The notes: generated by a model not told the origin, from the letters alone. Positions 44,969 through 54,779 are shown, counted from the first letter of the stretch. The stretch is DNA of 64,000 bases from NORP240 sp942492445 (GCA_942492445.1 CALOEW010000068.1:1-64000), one strand, 5' to 3'. Numbers and translations: made by a program.

Positions 44969-46093
44969 ATGAAGTCAAAAACTCAGATGAAACGACGTTT
45001 GACCCGGCAGATCATGGTGGGCAATGTGCCGGTTGGCGGCGATGCGCCGATTTCCGTCCAGAGTATGACCAACACCGAGACCCGTGACGTGGAAGCAACC
45101 GTGAACCAGATAAGCCGGTTGGTGGCAGCGGGTGTGGACATCGTCCGTGTGTCGGTACCCTCCATGGAGGCGGCGGAGGCCTTCCGGGTCATACGTGGCC
45201 GCGTATCAGTGCCCCTGGTGGCCGATATCCATTTTGACTACCGGATAGCATTGAAAGTGGCGCAGTACGGTGTGGACTGTCTGCGTATCAATCCCGGCAA
45301 TATCGGCAGTGAAGATCGCATTCGTACAGTGATTGACTGCGCTTCAGACAAGGGTATTCCGTTGCGGATAGGTGTCAATGCAGGGTCCCTTGGCAAGGCA
45401 CTATTGCGGAAATACAAAGAGCCCAATGCCGACGCCATGGTGGAGTCGGCGCTCACGCAAATTGATATTCTGGACCGTCTGAATTTTCAGGATTTCAAGA
45501 TCAGCCTTAAATCGTCGGAGATTTTCATGACCTTGCAGGCCTACAGAGCACTGGCGGGCCAGATTGACCAACCGTTTCATCTGGGAATCACTGAAGCTGG
45601 CGGTCTGCGGTCGGGAACCGTGAAGTCGGCCATCGGTCTTGGTGCTCTGCTAATGGAAGGGATCGGTGACACTATCCGTGTTTCCCTGGCGGCGGACCCG
45701 GTCGAGGAGGTGAAAGTCGGCTTTGACATACTCAAGAGCCTGGGCTTGCGGCACAAGGGTGTAAACCTGGTGGCCTGCCCCAGTTGTTCGCGACAGAATT
45801 TCGATGTGATCGGTGTGGTCAATGAGCTTGAAAACCGCCTGGAAGACGTCACCTTCCCTATTGATGTTGCCGTGATCGGCTGCATAGTCAACGGACCCGG
45901 CGAGGCCAAGGTTGCCGACATCGGGCTTACCGGAGCCAGCCCCGCAAATCTGGCCTACGTGAACGGTGTGCCTGACCACAAGATCAGCAATGCAACACTG
46001 GTGGACGAACTGGAGGCCATGATCCGACAGCGGGTCGCCAAAGAATCCGCCCGACAGTCGGCCAGGGACGATGATATCATCGCCACCGGCTAG
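44969..46093 (+). CDS. ispG: 4-hydroxy-3-methylbut-2-enyl diphosphate synthase (IspG)
   Basis: [4Fe-4S] enzyme of the MEP isoprenoid pathway, converting methylerythritol cyclodiphosphate to HMBPP. The 374-residue protein shows MTNTETRDVEATVNQI, DIHFDYRIAL and the cluster-binding VACPSCSRQNFDVI and VIGCIVNGPGEAKVADIG. Conserved position between rodZ and hisS. Confidence 0.97.
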   Translation: MKSKTQMKRRLTRQIMVGNVPVGGDAPISVQSMTNTETRDVEATVNQISRLVAAGVDIVRVSVPSMEAAEAFRVIRGRVSVPLVADIHFDYRIALKVAQYGVDCLRINPGNIGSEDRIRTVIDCASDKGIPLRIGVNAGSLGKALLRKYKEPNADAMVESALTQIDILDRLNFQDFKISLKSSEIFMTLQAYRALAGQIDQPFHLGITEAGGLRSGTVKSAIGLGALLMEGIGDTIRVSLAADPVEEVKVGFDILKSLGLRHKGVNLVACPSCSRQNFDVIGVVNELENRLEDVTFPIDVAVIGCIVNGPGEAKVADIGLTGASPANLAYVNGVPDHKISNATLVDELEAMIRQRVAKESARQSARDDDIIATG

Positions 46094-46132
46094 ACTCCTT
46101 CCTGCACTCTTTCTGCTACTCTGATCGAATCT

Positions 46133-47422
46133 ATGGCTAAAATCCAGGCTATCAGGGGAATGAACGACATTCTCCCCAGCGAAACACCAACCTGGCAATA
46201 CGTGGAGCAGAGTTTCCAGGCCGTGGCGCATCGCTACGGTTATCGGGAAATCCGGTTTCCGGTGCTGGAACAGACCCAGCTGTTCAAACGGTCAATCGGA
46301 GAAGTAACCGACATTGTTGAAAAGGAAATGTACAGTTTCGATGACCGCAACGGTGACAATCTGAGTCTGCGGCCTGAAGGAACCGCGGGTTGTGTCCGGG
46401 CTGCGGACCAGCACGGGCTTCTTTATAATCAGCAGCAACGGCTCTGGTACCACGGGCCGATGTTCCGGCACGAGCGTCCCCAGAAAGGCCGATATCGCCA
46501 GTTTCACCAGTTCGGTATCGAAGCGTTTGGCATGCAGGGACCCGACATTGACGCCGAGGTCATTCTGCTATCAGCGAGTCTGTGGCAGGAACTTGGATTC
46601 GCCGATTCAGTGACTCTCGAGCTCAACAATATCGGCAGCGCAGCAGATCGCAGGGTATTCGGTGCCGCCCTGGCGGAGTTCCTCAGCAGTCACAGGGACA
46701 AACTGGATGCAGACAGTCGCAGAAGACTGGAGAGCAATCCGCTGCGGATCCTGGACAGCAAGGTTCCGGAAACCCAGGCACTTCTTGCTGCTGCACCGGT
46801 ACTGGCGGATTTTCTGAATGCCGAGAGCGTGGAACATTATTCGGAGCTTAAGGAACTGCTGCGAGCCGGTGGCATAGTGTTCAAAGAGAACCCGCGCCTG
46901 GTGAGAGGGCTGGATTATTACAATAACGCAGTCTTTGAATGGACCACCACTGCACTTGGGACACAGGGTACGGTCTGTGCAGGGGGTCGCTATGACTCGC
47001 TGATCGAACAGTTGGGGGGTAAACCAACTGCGGCGGTCGGTTTTGCCATTGGGGAGGAACGTCTGGTGCTGCTGTTGGATGAATTAGGGCTGGTCCCGCC
47101 GGAAGCCAGGGGAGGAGTGGACGTCTACCTTGCGGTGGTGGGCGACACCCTGACCAGTCAGGCGCTGGCGCTGGCTGAATCCTTGCGCGCCAAGTTGCCT
47201 GAGGTGAAATTACTGGTGAACTGTGGCGGTGGAAAGTACAACAGTCAAATGAAAAAAGCCTTCAATAGCGGTGCCCGCGCCGCTATAGTACTCGAGCTGG
47301 AAAAGGGCGAGAGCGGACCGGCCAGAGAAGCCAGGGTTCGCTTCCTGGATGATTCCGCCGAATCAGAAAGTGTCAGCCTTGAACTATTGCCCGGGTGGCT
47401 CCGGGAGAAGTTAACCTTTTGA
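46133..47422 (+). CDS. hisS: Histidyl-tRNA synthetase
   Basis: Class II synthetase of 429 residues: IQAIRGMNDILPSETPTW at the start, motif 2 (LWYHGPMFRHERPQKGRYRQFHQFGIEAFG), the HisA motif LVRGLDYYNNAVFEWTT, motif 3 (AVGFAIGEERLVLLL) and a C-terminal anticodon-binding domain (about 330-429). The stop codon lies inside a perfect inverted repeat. Confidence 0.98.
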   Translation: MAKIQAIRGMNDILPSETPTWQYVEQSFQAVAHRYGYREIRFPVLEQTQLFKRSIGEVTDIVEKEMYSFDDRNGDNLSLRPEGTAGCVRAADQHGLLYNQQQRLWYHGPMFRHERPQKGRYRQFHQFGIEAFGMQGPDIDAEVILLSASLWQELGFADSVTLELNNIGSAADRRVFGAALAEFLSSHRDKLDADSRRRLESNPLRILDSKVPETQALLAAAPVLADFLNAESVEHYSELKELLRAGGIVFKENPRLVRGLDYYNNAVFEWTTTALGTQGTVCAGGRYDSLIEQLGGKPTAAVGFAIGEERLVLLLDELGLVPPEARGGVDVYLAVVGDTLTSQALALAESLRAKLPEVKLLVNCGGGKYNSQMKKAFNSGARAAIVLELEKGESGPAREARVRFLDDSAESESVSLELLPGWLREKLTF

Positions 47423-47433
47423 ATAAAAGGTTA
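47412..47433 (+). terminator. Hairpin overlapping the hisS stop codon
   Basis: TAACCTTTT and AAAAGGTTA are exact inverse copies around GAAT, followed by TTTG. The stem is AT-rich and the T run short, so it is a weak terminator or an attenuating structure. The stop codon TGA is at its top. Confidence 0.4.
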
Positions 47434-47476
47434 TTTGACCATAATCCGGTGTTAAGAACGAACCTAGGAGTAAGCC

Positions 47477-48148
47477 GTGGCGTTACACGCAGCTGAAGAA
47501 GAAACAGTAGAAGCCCTGAAAAAATGGTGGGAAGACAATGGCACGCTGGTGGTTTCTCTGGTGGCTGCGGGTGCCCTGTTGTGGGGAGGGTGGACATTCT
47601 GGCAGAATTCCCGGGAAGCTTCGGTTTCCGCCGCTTCAGACTTGTATGAGGAAATCCTGGCGCTGAGCCCATCCGCGGCCGGTGAGCCGGTAAGCGATGC
47701 CGACCGTGCGCGCATTATAGACGTGGCGAGGGAACTGCAAAGCGAGTATGCCGGCTCCGTTTATGCCCTTTACGCCGCCCTGTTTGCTGCCCAGCAGGCG
47801 GTCAATTCCGGCCAGCTCGACCTTGCAGAGCAGCAGTTGACCTGGGTGCTGGACAATGCCGGGGGCGGTTTGCTGGGCGGCACGGATGAAGGGTTGGTTC
47901 TGACCGCGACACTGCGGCTGGGAAGGGTCCTGCTGGCTGGCGAAGAACTCGACCGGGCATTGGCCCTCGTAGATAGCGTGGATCCCGGGACTTTTGAAGC
48001 CGGATTTGCAGAATTGCGAGGTGATATTTATCTGGCCCAGGGGCGCCTGGTAGACGCCCGCGATGCCTACCGTACGGCGCTCGAGTCCGCTGGCGGAAGC
48101 CGAAATTTCCTGCAGATGAAGCTGGATGAACTTAGCGAGGAAAGCTAG
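47477..48148 (+). CDS. yfgM: YfgM-like ancillary protein of the SecYEG translocon
   Basis: A 223-residue protein with one N-terminal membrane helix (about residues 22-42, LVVSLVAAGALLWGGWTFW) and a periplasmic TPR-like domain (UPF0070/TPR_21). EETVEALKKWWEDNG at the N-terminus is characteristic. E. coli YfgM binds the Sec translocon and PpiD. It lies between hisS and bamB as usual. Confidence 0.93.
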   Translation: MALHAAEEETVEALKKWWEDNGTLVVSLVAAGALLWGGWTFWQNSREASVSAASDLYEEILALSPSAAGEPVSDADRARIIDVARELQSEYAGSVYALYAALFAAQQAVNSGQLDLAEQQLTWVLDNAGGGLLGGTDEGLVLTATLRLGRVLLAGEELDRALALVDSVDPGTFEAGFAELRGDIYLAQGRLVDARDAYRTALESAGGSRNFLQMKLDELSEES

Positions 48149-48205
48149 TCGTCCGTCATCCGGTCTTAACCGGTTAATCCTGAATACTTTTTACACGGAG
48201 TAGAG

Positions 48206-49378
48206 ATGCGAAGTAACAGAATCAGTCTGCTCGGCGTGACTTTGCTGTCGCTGGTGCTGAATGGATGCAGCGGTCTCAATCCCATGAACTGGTTTGGTGG
48301 CGATGATGAGGCTGAACAGCCGGCGGAGTTGCGCCCCATTACCGAGGAAGTGAAGCTGCGACGAGTCTGGTCGGTGAAAGTCGGTAACGGTCAGGGTGGC
48401 AAGTACAACGAACTAGTTCCCGCCGTAGACAATAACCGCGTATTTGCGGTCAGTGAAGATGGCCACCTGGTTGCCGTCGACATGACCGACGGTGACACTC
48501 TGTGGCGAGTGCGGACCCGTGAAACGATCACCGGCGGCGTCGGCGCCGAGCGAGGCCTGGTAATGGTGGGAACCCAGAATGCCGAGGTCATCGTTTTCAA
48601 TCAGGAAGATGGCAGCGAGATTTGGCGCGCCCCGGTCACCAGTGAAGTTCTGTCGCCGCCTCAGACCAACGGCGATATTGTTGTACTGCAGACAGTCGAC
48701 GACAAGCTGATCGCGCTGGATGCCCGATCCGGGGAGCGTCGCTGGATCTATGAGGCGAATCTGCCGGTTCTCACTCTGCGTGGCACCAGCAGACCGGTTT
48801 TCGTGGCGGGTGCTGTGGTTGCGGGTTTCAGTAACGGAACTCTGGTGGCAGTTAATGCCAATGACGGTATCTGGCGATGGGAAGAGCGTGTTGCGGTGCC
48901 CCAGGGTCGTTACGACATAGACCGGGTTATTGATGTTGACGGTGACCTGCTGGTAGACAATAACGTGGTGCTGGCTGCCAGCTACCAGGGCAATCTGATG
49001 GGTTTCGATGCGCAGACAGGCCGAATAGTCTGGGGCATGGAGGGTTCGAGCTATCATGGCCTGGCCCAGGGGTTTGGCAATCTCTACATGTGTGATGAAC
49101 GCGGTCAGGTAATCGCAATTCGCAGGAATTCAGACAGCGAAACCTGGCGCAACGAAGACCTGGTATTGCGTGAGGTGACGGCACCGACGCCATTCAACAA
49201 TTACATCGCAGTGGCCGATTTCGAGGGCTACGTGCACCTGTTGTCCCAGGTGGATGGACGGCTGGTGGGGCGCACTGAAGTGGATGGGGATGGCGTCCGT
49301 GCCCGCCTGGTGGCCAGTTCCAACACACTTCTGGCCTTCGGGAATAGCGGCAGACTTACCGCATTAACGATACAATAG
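48206..49378 (+). CDS. bamB: Outer-membrane assembly lipoprotein BamB
   Basis: Lipoprotein of the BAM complex, which inserts beta-barrels into the outer membrane. 390 residues: lipobox VLNGC (Cys21), then an eight-bladed beta-propeller with repeated segments such as GHLVAVDMTDGDTLWRV and DDKLIALDARSGERRWIY. The propeller resembles PQQ enzymes but has no cofactor site. It lies between yfgM and der. Confidence 0.95.
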   Translation: MRSNRISLLGVTLLSLVLNGCSGLNPMNWFGGDDEAEQPAELRPITEEVKLRRVWSVKVGNGQGGKYNELVPAVDNNRVFAVSEDGHLVAVDMTDGDTLWRVRTRETITGGVGAERGLVMVGTQNAEVIVFNQEDGSEIWRAPVTSEVLSPPQTNGDIVVLQTVDDKLIALDARSGERRWIYEANLPVLTLRGTSRPVFVAGAVVAGFSNGTLVAVNANDGIWRWEERVAVPQGRYDIDRVIDVDGDLLVDNNVVLAASYQGNLMGFDAQTGRIVWGMEGSSYHGLAQGFGNLYMCDERGQVIAIRRNSDSETWRNEDLVLREVTAPTPFNNYIAVADFEGYVHLLSQVDGRLVGRTEVDGDGVRARLVASSNTLLAFGNSGRLTALTIQ

Positions 49379-49421
49379 CCGCCACAGTAAGTCCCCCTCA
49401 ATTCTTAGCCGGTGTAAAGCC

Positions 49422-50837
49422 ATGAGGCCTGTAATCGCCCTTGTCGGGCGCCCCAACGTCGGCAAATCAACATTGTTCAACCGGCTTACCCGAAGCCGGG
49501 ATGCACTGGTTGCCAACATTCCCGGACTGACACGTGACCGGCAATACGGCCAGGGTATGATCGGGGAAAGACCCTATATTGTAATTGATACCGGCGGCAT
49601 CACCGGTGACGAGCAGGGAATTGATTTCGAAATGGCCTCCCAGTCGCTGCAGGCGATCGAAGAGGCCGATGCAGTATTGCTTCTGGTGGACGCCCGGGAC
49701 GGGTTGACACCGATTGATGCCACATTGCTGGAACGCCTGCGCAAATCCAGCAAGGCTGTCTACCTTGTAGTAAACAAGACTGATGGAATGGACGTCGATC
49801 AGGCAATGGCCGATTTCTACACCACGGGCATGCAGGAACTGTTCCCCATCACTGCCACCCAGGGGCGCGGTGTCAACCAGATGATGGAACAGGTGTTGTC
49901 CCGCTTTCCCCAGGAGGAAGTCGATGACTCCGCTGCCGATGACCTGGTGCAGCGGATCAGGATTGCCATCGTCGGATGTCCGAACGTCGGCAAGTCAACC
50001 TTGGTCAATCGCATGCTGGGAGAACAGCGTGTGATCGTATTTGACCAGCCGGGCACTACCCGGGACAGCATTTTCATACCTTTCGAGCGCTACGGGCGCC
50101 ACTATACTCTTATCGATACCGCCGGGATCAGGCGTCGCGGCAAGACCCGGGAAACCGTGGAGAAATTCTCGGTCGTAAAATCACTCCAGGCAATTCAGGA
50201 CGCCAATGTCGTAATCATGGTGCTCGATGCCCGCAAGGGCATAGTGGAACAGGATCTGCACTTGCTTGATTACGTGATTCAGGCCGGCAGAGGGCTGGTG
50301 ATCGCACTCAACAAGTGGGATGGAATGGATGCGGAGCAGAAGTCGCAGGTGCAATCGGAAGTCAGGCGGAGGCTGGGATTTGCCGACTTTGCCCGGGTTC
50401 ACCTGATTTCCGCCAAATTCGGTACCGGAGTCGGAGATCTGTACGGTTCCGTTCATAAAGCCTACGACTCTGCCAACAAGGAATTATCTACCAATCAGTT
50501 GACCCGGATTCTGCAAGGTGCCGTGGATGAGCATGAGCCACCAGCGGTCAACAACCGGCGAATCAAATTGCGGTATGCTCATGCGGGTGGTCACAACCCG
50601 CCAGTCATTGTGGTGCACGGCAAGCAGACCGAAAAATTGCCTGAATCTTATCGCCGCTACCTGGAGAAATACTTTCGCCAGGTACTTAAACTCGAAGGAA
50701 CTCCAGTCCGTATCCAATTTAAAAGTGGCGAAAACCCGTTCCTGGAAACTGAGAAAAGCCTGACACCGAAACAGGTTGCCAGAAAACGCCGGATAAAGAA
50801 AAATCGTCTGCTAAGAAATACCAGGACCGGATCGTGA
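49422..50837 (+). CDS. der: Ribosome-associated GTPase Der (EngA)
   Basis: Double GTPase needed for 50S subunit assembly, 471 residues. First G domain: LVGRPNVGKSTLFNRL, DTGG, NKTD; second: IVGCPNVGKSTLVNRM, DTAG, NKWD; then a KH-like C-terminal domain (about 360-450) with a basic tail. It overlaps the following hydrolase by four bases (GTGA). Confidence 0.97.
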   Translation: MRPVIALVGRPNVGKSTLFNRLTRSRDALVANIPGLTRDRQYGQGMIGERPYIVIDTGGITGDEQGIDFEMASQSLQAIEEADAVLLLVDARDGLTPIDATLLERLRKSSKAVYLVVNKTDGMDVDQAMADFYTTGMQELFPITATQGRGVNQMMEQVLSRFPQEEVDDSAADDLVQRIRIAIVGCPNVGKSTLVNRMLGEQRVIVFDQPGTTRDSIFIPFERYGRHYTLIDTAGIRRRGKTRETVEKFSVVKSLQAIQDANVVIMVLDARKGIVEQDLHLLDYVIQAGRGLVIALNKWDGMDAEQKSQVQSEVRRRLGFADFARVHLISAKFGTGVGDLYGSVHKAYDSANKELSTNQLTRILQGAVDEHEPPAVNNRRIKLRYAHAGGHNPPVIVVHGKQTEKLPESYRRYLEKYFRQVLKLEGTPVRIQFKSGENPFLETEKSLTPKQVARKRRIKKNRLLRNTRTGS

Positions 50838-52135
50838 TCGGGAAAAAGTCGGCTACAGTGGTGACAGCAGCTGTTGCGATGCTGGTGGCACTGTTGCTGG
50901 CACTTCGGTCACCGGACCAGGATTCCCGTTTCAATCCCTCAACTTCTCCCGCCTACCTGCCTTCCGGGCAGGAGAATTTCAGCCACTATGTCGAAGAGAA
51001 CCGCCGCCGCATCCGTCAGGCACTGGAAAACTATTATTTTTCCGGACAGGACAACCCATTTGGTTCCCAATACTCAATTGACGAAGTCGTTTCGATGCGT
51101 GCGCCGTTTGAAATTCTCCCGGACCAGAGCCGTTGCAATGACGCTGTCAGTTCCCCGCTACAGGGTTTTCTGCTGGTCCATGGGCTAACAGATTCTCCTT
51201 ACCTGCTATCCGAACTTGCCGCCTCGCTTGCCGACCGCTTCCCCTGCGCCCGCATCCGTAGCCTGCTGATGCCAGGGCACGGCACTGTACCCGGCGACCT
51301 GTTGAAGGTCTCTCTGGCTGATTGGCAACAGGCGATCCGCTACGGTGTTGAAAGCTTCGAGGGGATGGTGGATGAACTTTTTCTGGTGGGTTATTCAAAT
51401 GGTGCAGCCCTGGCGATTGACCAGCTACACCTGCATCCGCGCCAGTCACTTATCAAGGGCTTGATTCTGCTTTCGCCGGGGCTGGAAGCCGCACAGAGGT
51501 CGATTGCATTGGCTCCCTATCTGCAGTATTTCCTGCGCTGGGTGAGCAAGGGTCCGGACAGGGATGCCGCCAAGTACGATTCCATGCCGACCAGTGCGGC
51601 CGCGGTATTCTACCGACTCACGGAAAAGATCAAACAACCGGGATTGCCAAGGCTGGAGATCCCAGTGTTCATGGCCATAAGCGGCGACGACACTACTGTG
51701 AATAATGCTTACGCTGCAGATTATTTCTGCCAGCAGGCGGCACCGCCGTCCAGCAGGCTGATCTGGTATCGCAGTGTGGCGACGGGAGTGACTCCTGATG
51801 CCAATTGCCCCGGGCTGCAGGTCATTGATGTGGCTGATGTCCCCGAGCGCTATATTAGCCATTCCCATGTGGCGATAGCTATGCCTGCTGACAATGAGCA
51901 TTATGGAATGGATGGGCATTATTCCGTTTGTACCGCCTACGGCGAATATCCGCAACTGCATGATCAGTGCAAAAATGACAAGTTCAACACGGTATATGGA
52001 GAAAACACTCTGCGCGACGAAACGCTGTTGTATCGGGGTAAAGTCGTCAGACGGGCGACATTCAATCCCCTCTATGAAGAGCTGGTGGCCGCAATCACTT
52101 GTTTCGTTGATGCGCACTGCCAGTTCCAGCAATGA
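50834..52135 (+). CDS. Alpha/beta-hydrolase, probably membrane-anchored
   Basis: A 433-residue protein starting at GTG inside the der stop. An N-terminal hydrophobic helix (about residues 5-23, ATVVTAAVAMLVALLLAL) should anchor or export it. The hydrolase core has LLVHGLTDSP (oxyanion side), the nucleophile elbow GYSNGAALA, and late acidic and histidine residues. The family covers esterases and lipases; the substrate is unknown. Coupling with der is likely only positional. Confidence 0.75.
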   Translation: MIGKKSATVVTAAVAMLVALLLALRSPDQDSRFNPSTSPAYLPSGQENFSHYVEENRRRIRQALENYYFSGQDNPFGSQYSIDEVVSMRAPFEILPDQSRCNDAVSSPLQGFLLVHGLTDSPYLLSELAASLADRFPCARIRSLLMPGHGTVPGDLLKVSLADWQQAIRYGVESFEGMVDELFLVGYSNGAALAIDQLHLHPRQSLIKGLILLSPGLEAAQRSIALAPYLQYFLRWVSKGPDRDAAKYDSMPTSAAAVFYRLTEKIKQPGLPRLEIPVFMAISGDDTTVNNAYAADYFCQQAAPPSSRLIWYRSVATGVTPDANCPGLQVIDVADVPERYISHSHVAIAMPADNEHYGMDGHYSVCTAYGEYPQLHDQCKNDKFNTVYGENTLRDETLLYRGKVVRRATFNPLYEELVAAITCFVDAHCQFQQ

Positions 52136-52156
52136 GTTTCGGCGGGGAAATTACTT

Positions 52157-53131
52157 ATGGCAGCAAACCTTGAGGATATAAGGGCGGCGGCCCGGAGACT
52201 GAAAGGAATTGCGGTTCGTACACCGTTGTTGTCCAACCTTGAGCTGAACCGGAGGACCGGCGCGGAAGTCTTCATCAAACCGGAAAACCTGCAGCATGTC
52301 GGTGCCTTCAAATTCCGCGGAGCCTATAACCGCCTGTGTCAGCTGGATGCAGATCAGCGCCGTGCCGGTGCAGTGGCATATTCCTCGGGTAACCATGCCC
52401 AGGGAGTCGCTCTGGCCGGAAAGCTGCTGGACATCCCAGTGACTATCGTGATGCCGAAGGATGCGCCGGTCGTCAAACTTGCGGGAACCCGTGCCCTGGG
52501 TGCAGACATTCGCCTCTATGACCGCTGGACGGAGTCCCGCGAGGAAATTGCGGCGGAAATCGCCGCAGAATCCGGCCAGGTGATCGTGCCCGCATTCGAC
52601 GACCCGGATATCATAGCCGGTCAGGGAACCTGCGGACTGGAACTGGTCGAACAGATGCAGGAAATTGGCAGACAACCCGAGCTTGTTCTGTGTCCGGTCG
52701 GTGGAGGCGGGCTGATCGCCGGTGTGTCCATCGCGGTAAAGAGCCTGGTAAACGATGCAGAAATCTATGGTATAGAGCCGGAGTTGTTTGACGATCATGT
52801 CCGCTCTTCCCGAAGTGGTCAGAGGCAGCGAAATCAAGGTACAGGCTCTTCAATCTGTGATGCTCTCCTGGCACCGATGCCGGGCAGGTTGACCTGGTCC
52901 ATAAACAGTAAATCCGTGGATCAGTTTGTTTCTGTTAACGATTCACAGGTGGAGCGGGCTGTCGCCTACGCGTTCCGCTACCTGAAACTGGTTGTCGAGC
53001 CCGGTGGCGCGGTCGGCTTGGCAGCATTGTTGAGCGGCAACATCGACATTAATGGTAAACAGGTCGTGCTGCTACTGTCTGGCGGCAATGTAGACCCAGC
53101 AGTGTTCTGTCGCTGCCTGGAGACTGATTGA
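52157..53131 (+). CDS. PLP-dependent threonine/serine dehydratase family enzyme
   Basis: A 324-residue fold type II PLP enzyme. The PLP lysine is in HVGAFKFRGAYN, the asparagine loop in AYSSGNHAQGVALAGK, and the phosphate-binding glycines in CPVGGGGLIAGVSI. It lacks the regulatory ACT domain of biosynthetic IlvA, so it is nearer to catabolic threonine dehydratase, serine racemase or hydroxyaspartate ammonia-lyase; which of these cannot be decided by eye. It lies between the hydrolase gene and the amidotransferase gene. Confidence 0.85.
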   Translation: MAANLEDIRAAARRLKGIAVRTPLLSNLELNRRTGAEVFIKPENLQHVGAFKFRGAYNRLCQLDADQRRAGAVAYSSGNHAQGVALAGKLLDIPVTIVMPKDAPVVKLAGTRALGADIRLYDRWTESREEIAAEIAAESGQVIVPAFDDPDIIAGQGTCGLELVEQMQEIGRQPELVLCPVGGGGLIAGVSIAVKSLVNDAEIYGIEPELFDDHVRSSRSGQRQRNQGTGSSICDALLAPMPGRLTWSINSKSVDQFVSVNDSQVERAVAYAFRYLKLVVEPGGAVGLAALLSGNIDINGKQVVLLLSGGNVDPAVFCRCLETD

Positions 53132-53167
53132 CTGTTGTCACCGGGCAGGAAGTATGGGAAAGCGAAA

Positions 53168-53884
53168 GTGAAGAAAACAGTTATATTGAAAACCGGTCAT
53201 ACGGTTCCTGTTCTGCTTGAACGGGGAGAGGACTTCGAGGACTGGATAATCGCAGGTAGCGGGCGTGGCGGAGATAATTTCCTGACAATTCCTGTTTTTT
53301 CGGGCGCCAGCATTCCGGAGCCGGAGACCTGCGCGGCTGTGATAGTAACCGGTTCCCCTGCTTATGTAACAGACCTGGCACCCTGGAGTGAAGCCGCTGC
53401 CGGTTTTCTCCGCCTGGCGCTGGCCCGGAAAATTCCCATATTGGCAATCTGTTATGGGCACCAGCTGCTGGCGCACTGCCTGGGAGGGCAGGTGATGGAC
53501 CACCCTCGGGGACGCGAAATAGGCACCGTCCCGATTTCTCTCACGGCTTCCGGACTCCAGGACTCCCTGCTTGGCGGGTTGCCGGACGAGTTTCTGGCTC
53601 AGGCGTCTCATCGCCAGTCAGTGTTGCGTCTGCCCCCGGAAGCCGTACTTCTGGCAAGCAACAGTTTCGAGGCACATCATGCTTTCAGAATCGGGAACAA
53701 TGCCTGGGGAGTACAGTTCCATCCCGAGTTTTCGGATCGGGTAATCAGGGCTTATATAGCGAGTCGACGGGGCGAACTCAGCAACGAGGGATTGAATCCC
53801 GAAAAGCTGCTCGAAGCAGTGAGGCCGACACCGGAGTCAGCCCGGCTGCTGCGAACATTCATGGATCTGGTGGATGCCGCCTGA
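53168..53884 (+). CDS. Class I glutamine amidotransferase-like protein
   Basis: A 238-residue stand-alone GATase domain. AICYGHQLLAHCLGG gives the catalytic cysteine and VQFHPEFSD the catalytic histidine and glutamate. It is not fused to a synthase domain and does not look like carbamoyl-phosphate or GMP synthetase proper; it resembles the GuaA-N-like proteins of unknown substrate. The GTG at 53168 has GGGAAAG upstream; an in-frame TTG at 53135 is less likely. Confidence 0.8.
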   Translation: MKKTVILKTGHTVPVLLERGEDFEDWIIAGSGRGGDNFLTIPVFSGASIPEPETCAAVIVTGSPAYVTDLAPWSEAAAGFLRLALARKIPILAICYGHQLLAHCLGGQVMDHPRGREIGTVPISLTASGLQDSLLGGLPDEFLAQASHRQSVLRLPPEAVLLASNSFEAHHAFRIGNNAWGVQFHPEFSDRVIRAYIASRRGELSNEGLNPEKLLEAVRPTPESARLLRTFMDLVDAA

Positions 53885-53905
53885 ACAGGCAGAACGGACC
53901 TGCCG

Positions 53906-54613
53906 TCAACCACTGCTGGCTTCGGAAAAGGCTTCGTCAACCAACTCGACGAGCCGTGTCACTGTATTGAAAGTGCTCAGGTTGCCATTGATAAAAATTG
54001 TCGGAGTGCCTCGAACTCCGGACCGGGTGCCTCCACGCTGATCATTTCGAACTTTCTGGATTACTTCATCCGAATCCATATCGGTGTGCAGTTGATCCAG
54101 GTCGAGATTCAACTCTCTGGCATAGGTGTCCCATTCGTCCAGAGGGCTGCCGGAAGGTGCCCAGAGTGCCTGGTTAAGAAACAGAAAGTCATGCATTTCC
54201 CAGAACCGGTCCTGTCGGGATGCCGCTTCTGCATACAGGGATGCCTGCCAAGCGTTGGGGTGCGAATCGGTGATCGGGTAATGGCGGAATACCATGTGGG
54301 CCCTGTCGTTTATGCTGGACCATGCCCGGGACATCAACTGGTATTCCTGGGCACAGGCCGGGCATTGGAAATCCGCGTAAACGGTGATGGTAACGGGTGT
54401 CGACGGGTCACCGCGGATATGATCGTTATCAGCCAGCTCAACAGGTGTGTAGGTTGGACCCTGGGAGAGAATCGTGAACAGGACCAGCAGTGCAAAAACT
54501 GGCGCAACCACATAAAGCCCGATTTTCAGTGCCACGCTCCGGGTCTGGTGCTTGCGCTCCGCGGCCTGTTGTTTCTGTTGTTTCCGTAACCGTTGTTGTT
54601 CACGCTTGTTCAT
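53906..54613 (-). CDS. DsbA-family thioredoxin-like protein
   Basis: A 235-residue protein: a basic N-terminus (KREQQRLRKQQKQQ), one membrane helix (about residues 29-50, KIGLYVVAPVFALLVLFTIL), then a DsbA fold with the redox site FQCPACAQEYQ (CxxC) and the cis-proline strand GVRGTPTIFINGN. It is probably a membrane-tethered periplasmic disulfide oxidase or isomerase, similar to the NhaA-associated and Com1-like family. It is convergent with the GATase gene. Confidence 0.88.
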   Translation of the reverse strand: MNKREQQRLRKQQKQQAAERKHQTRSVALKIGLYVVAPVFALLVLFTILSQGPTYTPVELADNDHIRGDPSTPVTITVYADFQCPACAQEYQLMSRAWSSINDRAHMVFRHYPITDSHPNAWQASLYAEAASRQDRFWEMHDFLFLNQALWAPSGSPLDEWDTYARELNLDLDQLHTDMDSDEVIQKVRNDQRGGTRSGVRGTPTIFINGNLSTFNTVTRLVELVDEAFSEASSG

Positions 54614-54643
54614 TTATCGCTCCGTGAATCCTGCTGTTATTAA

Positions 54644-54695
54644 GGAACCTCTGATTAATTACCGCAGAGCATTGCGGTAATTAATCAGAGGTTCC
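54644..54695 (-). repeat. Perfect-palindrome form of the GGAACC repeat family
   Basis: 52 bases with two 23-base arms that are exact inverse copies around a 6-base loop (GAGCAT). Ends are GGAACCTCTGATTAA; flanks are TTAA and TTAG. Read from either strand it folds to a long hairpin. It lies just upstream of the DsbA-like gene, between it and the DUF3307-like gene. Confidence 0.88.
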
Positions 54696-54779
54696 TTAGA
54701 TTCAGAAGGTACTATAAACCCATTCCCGACCGGGTTCAAAATCCTGACAGGAGCGGGGTAGCGGATACATCGGCTTGAT

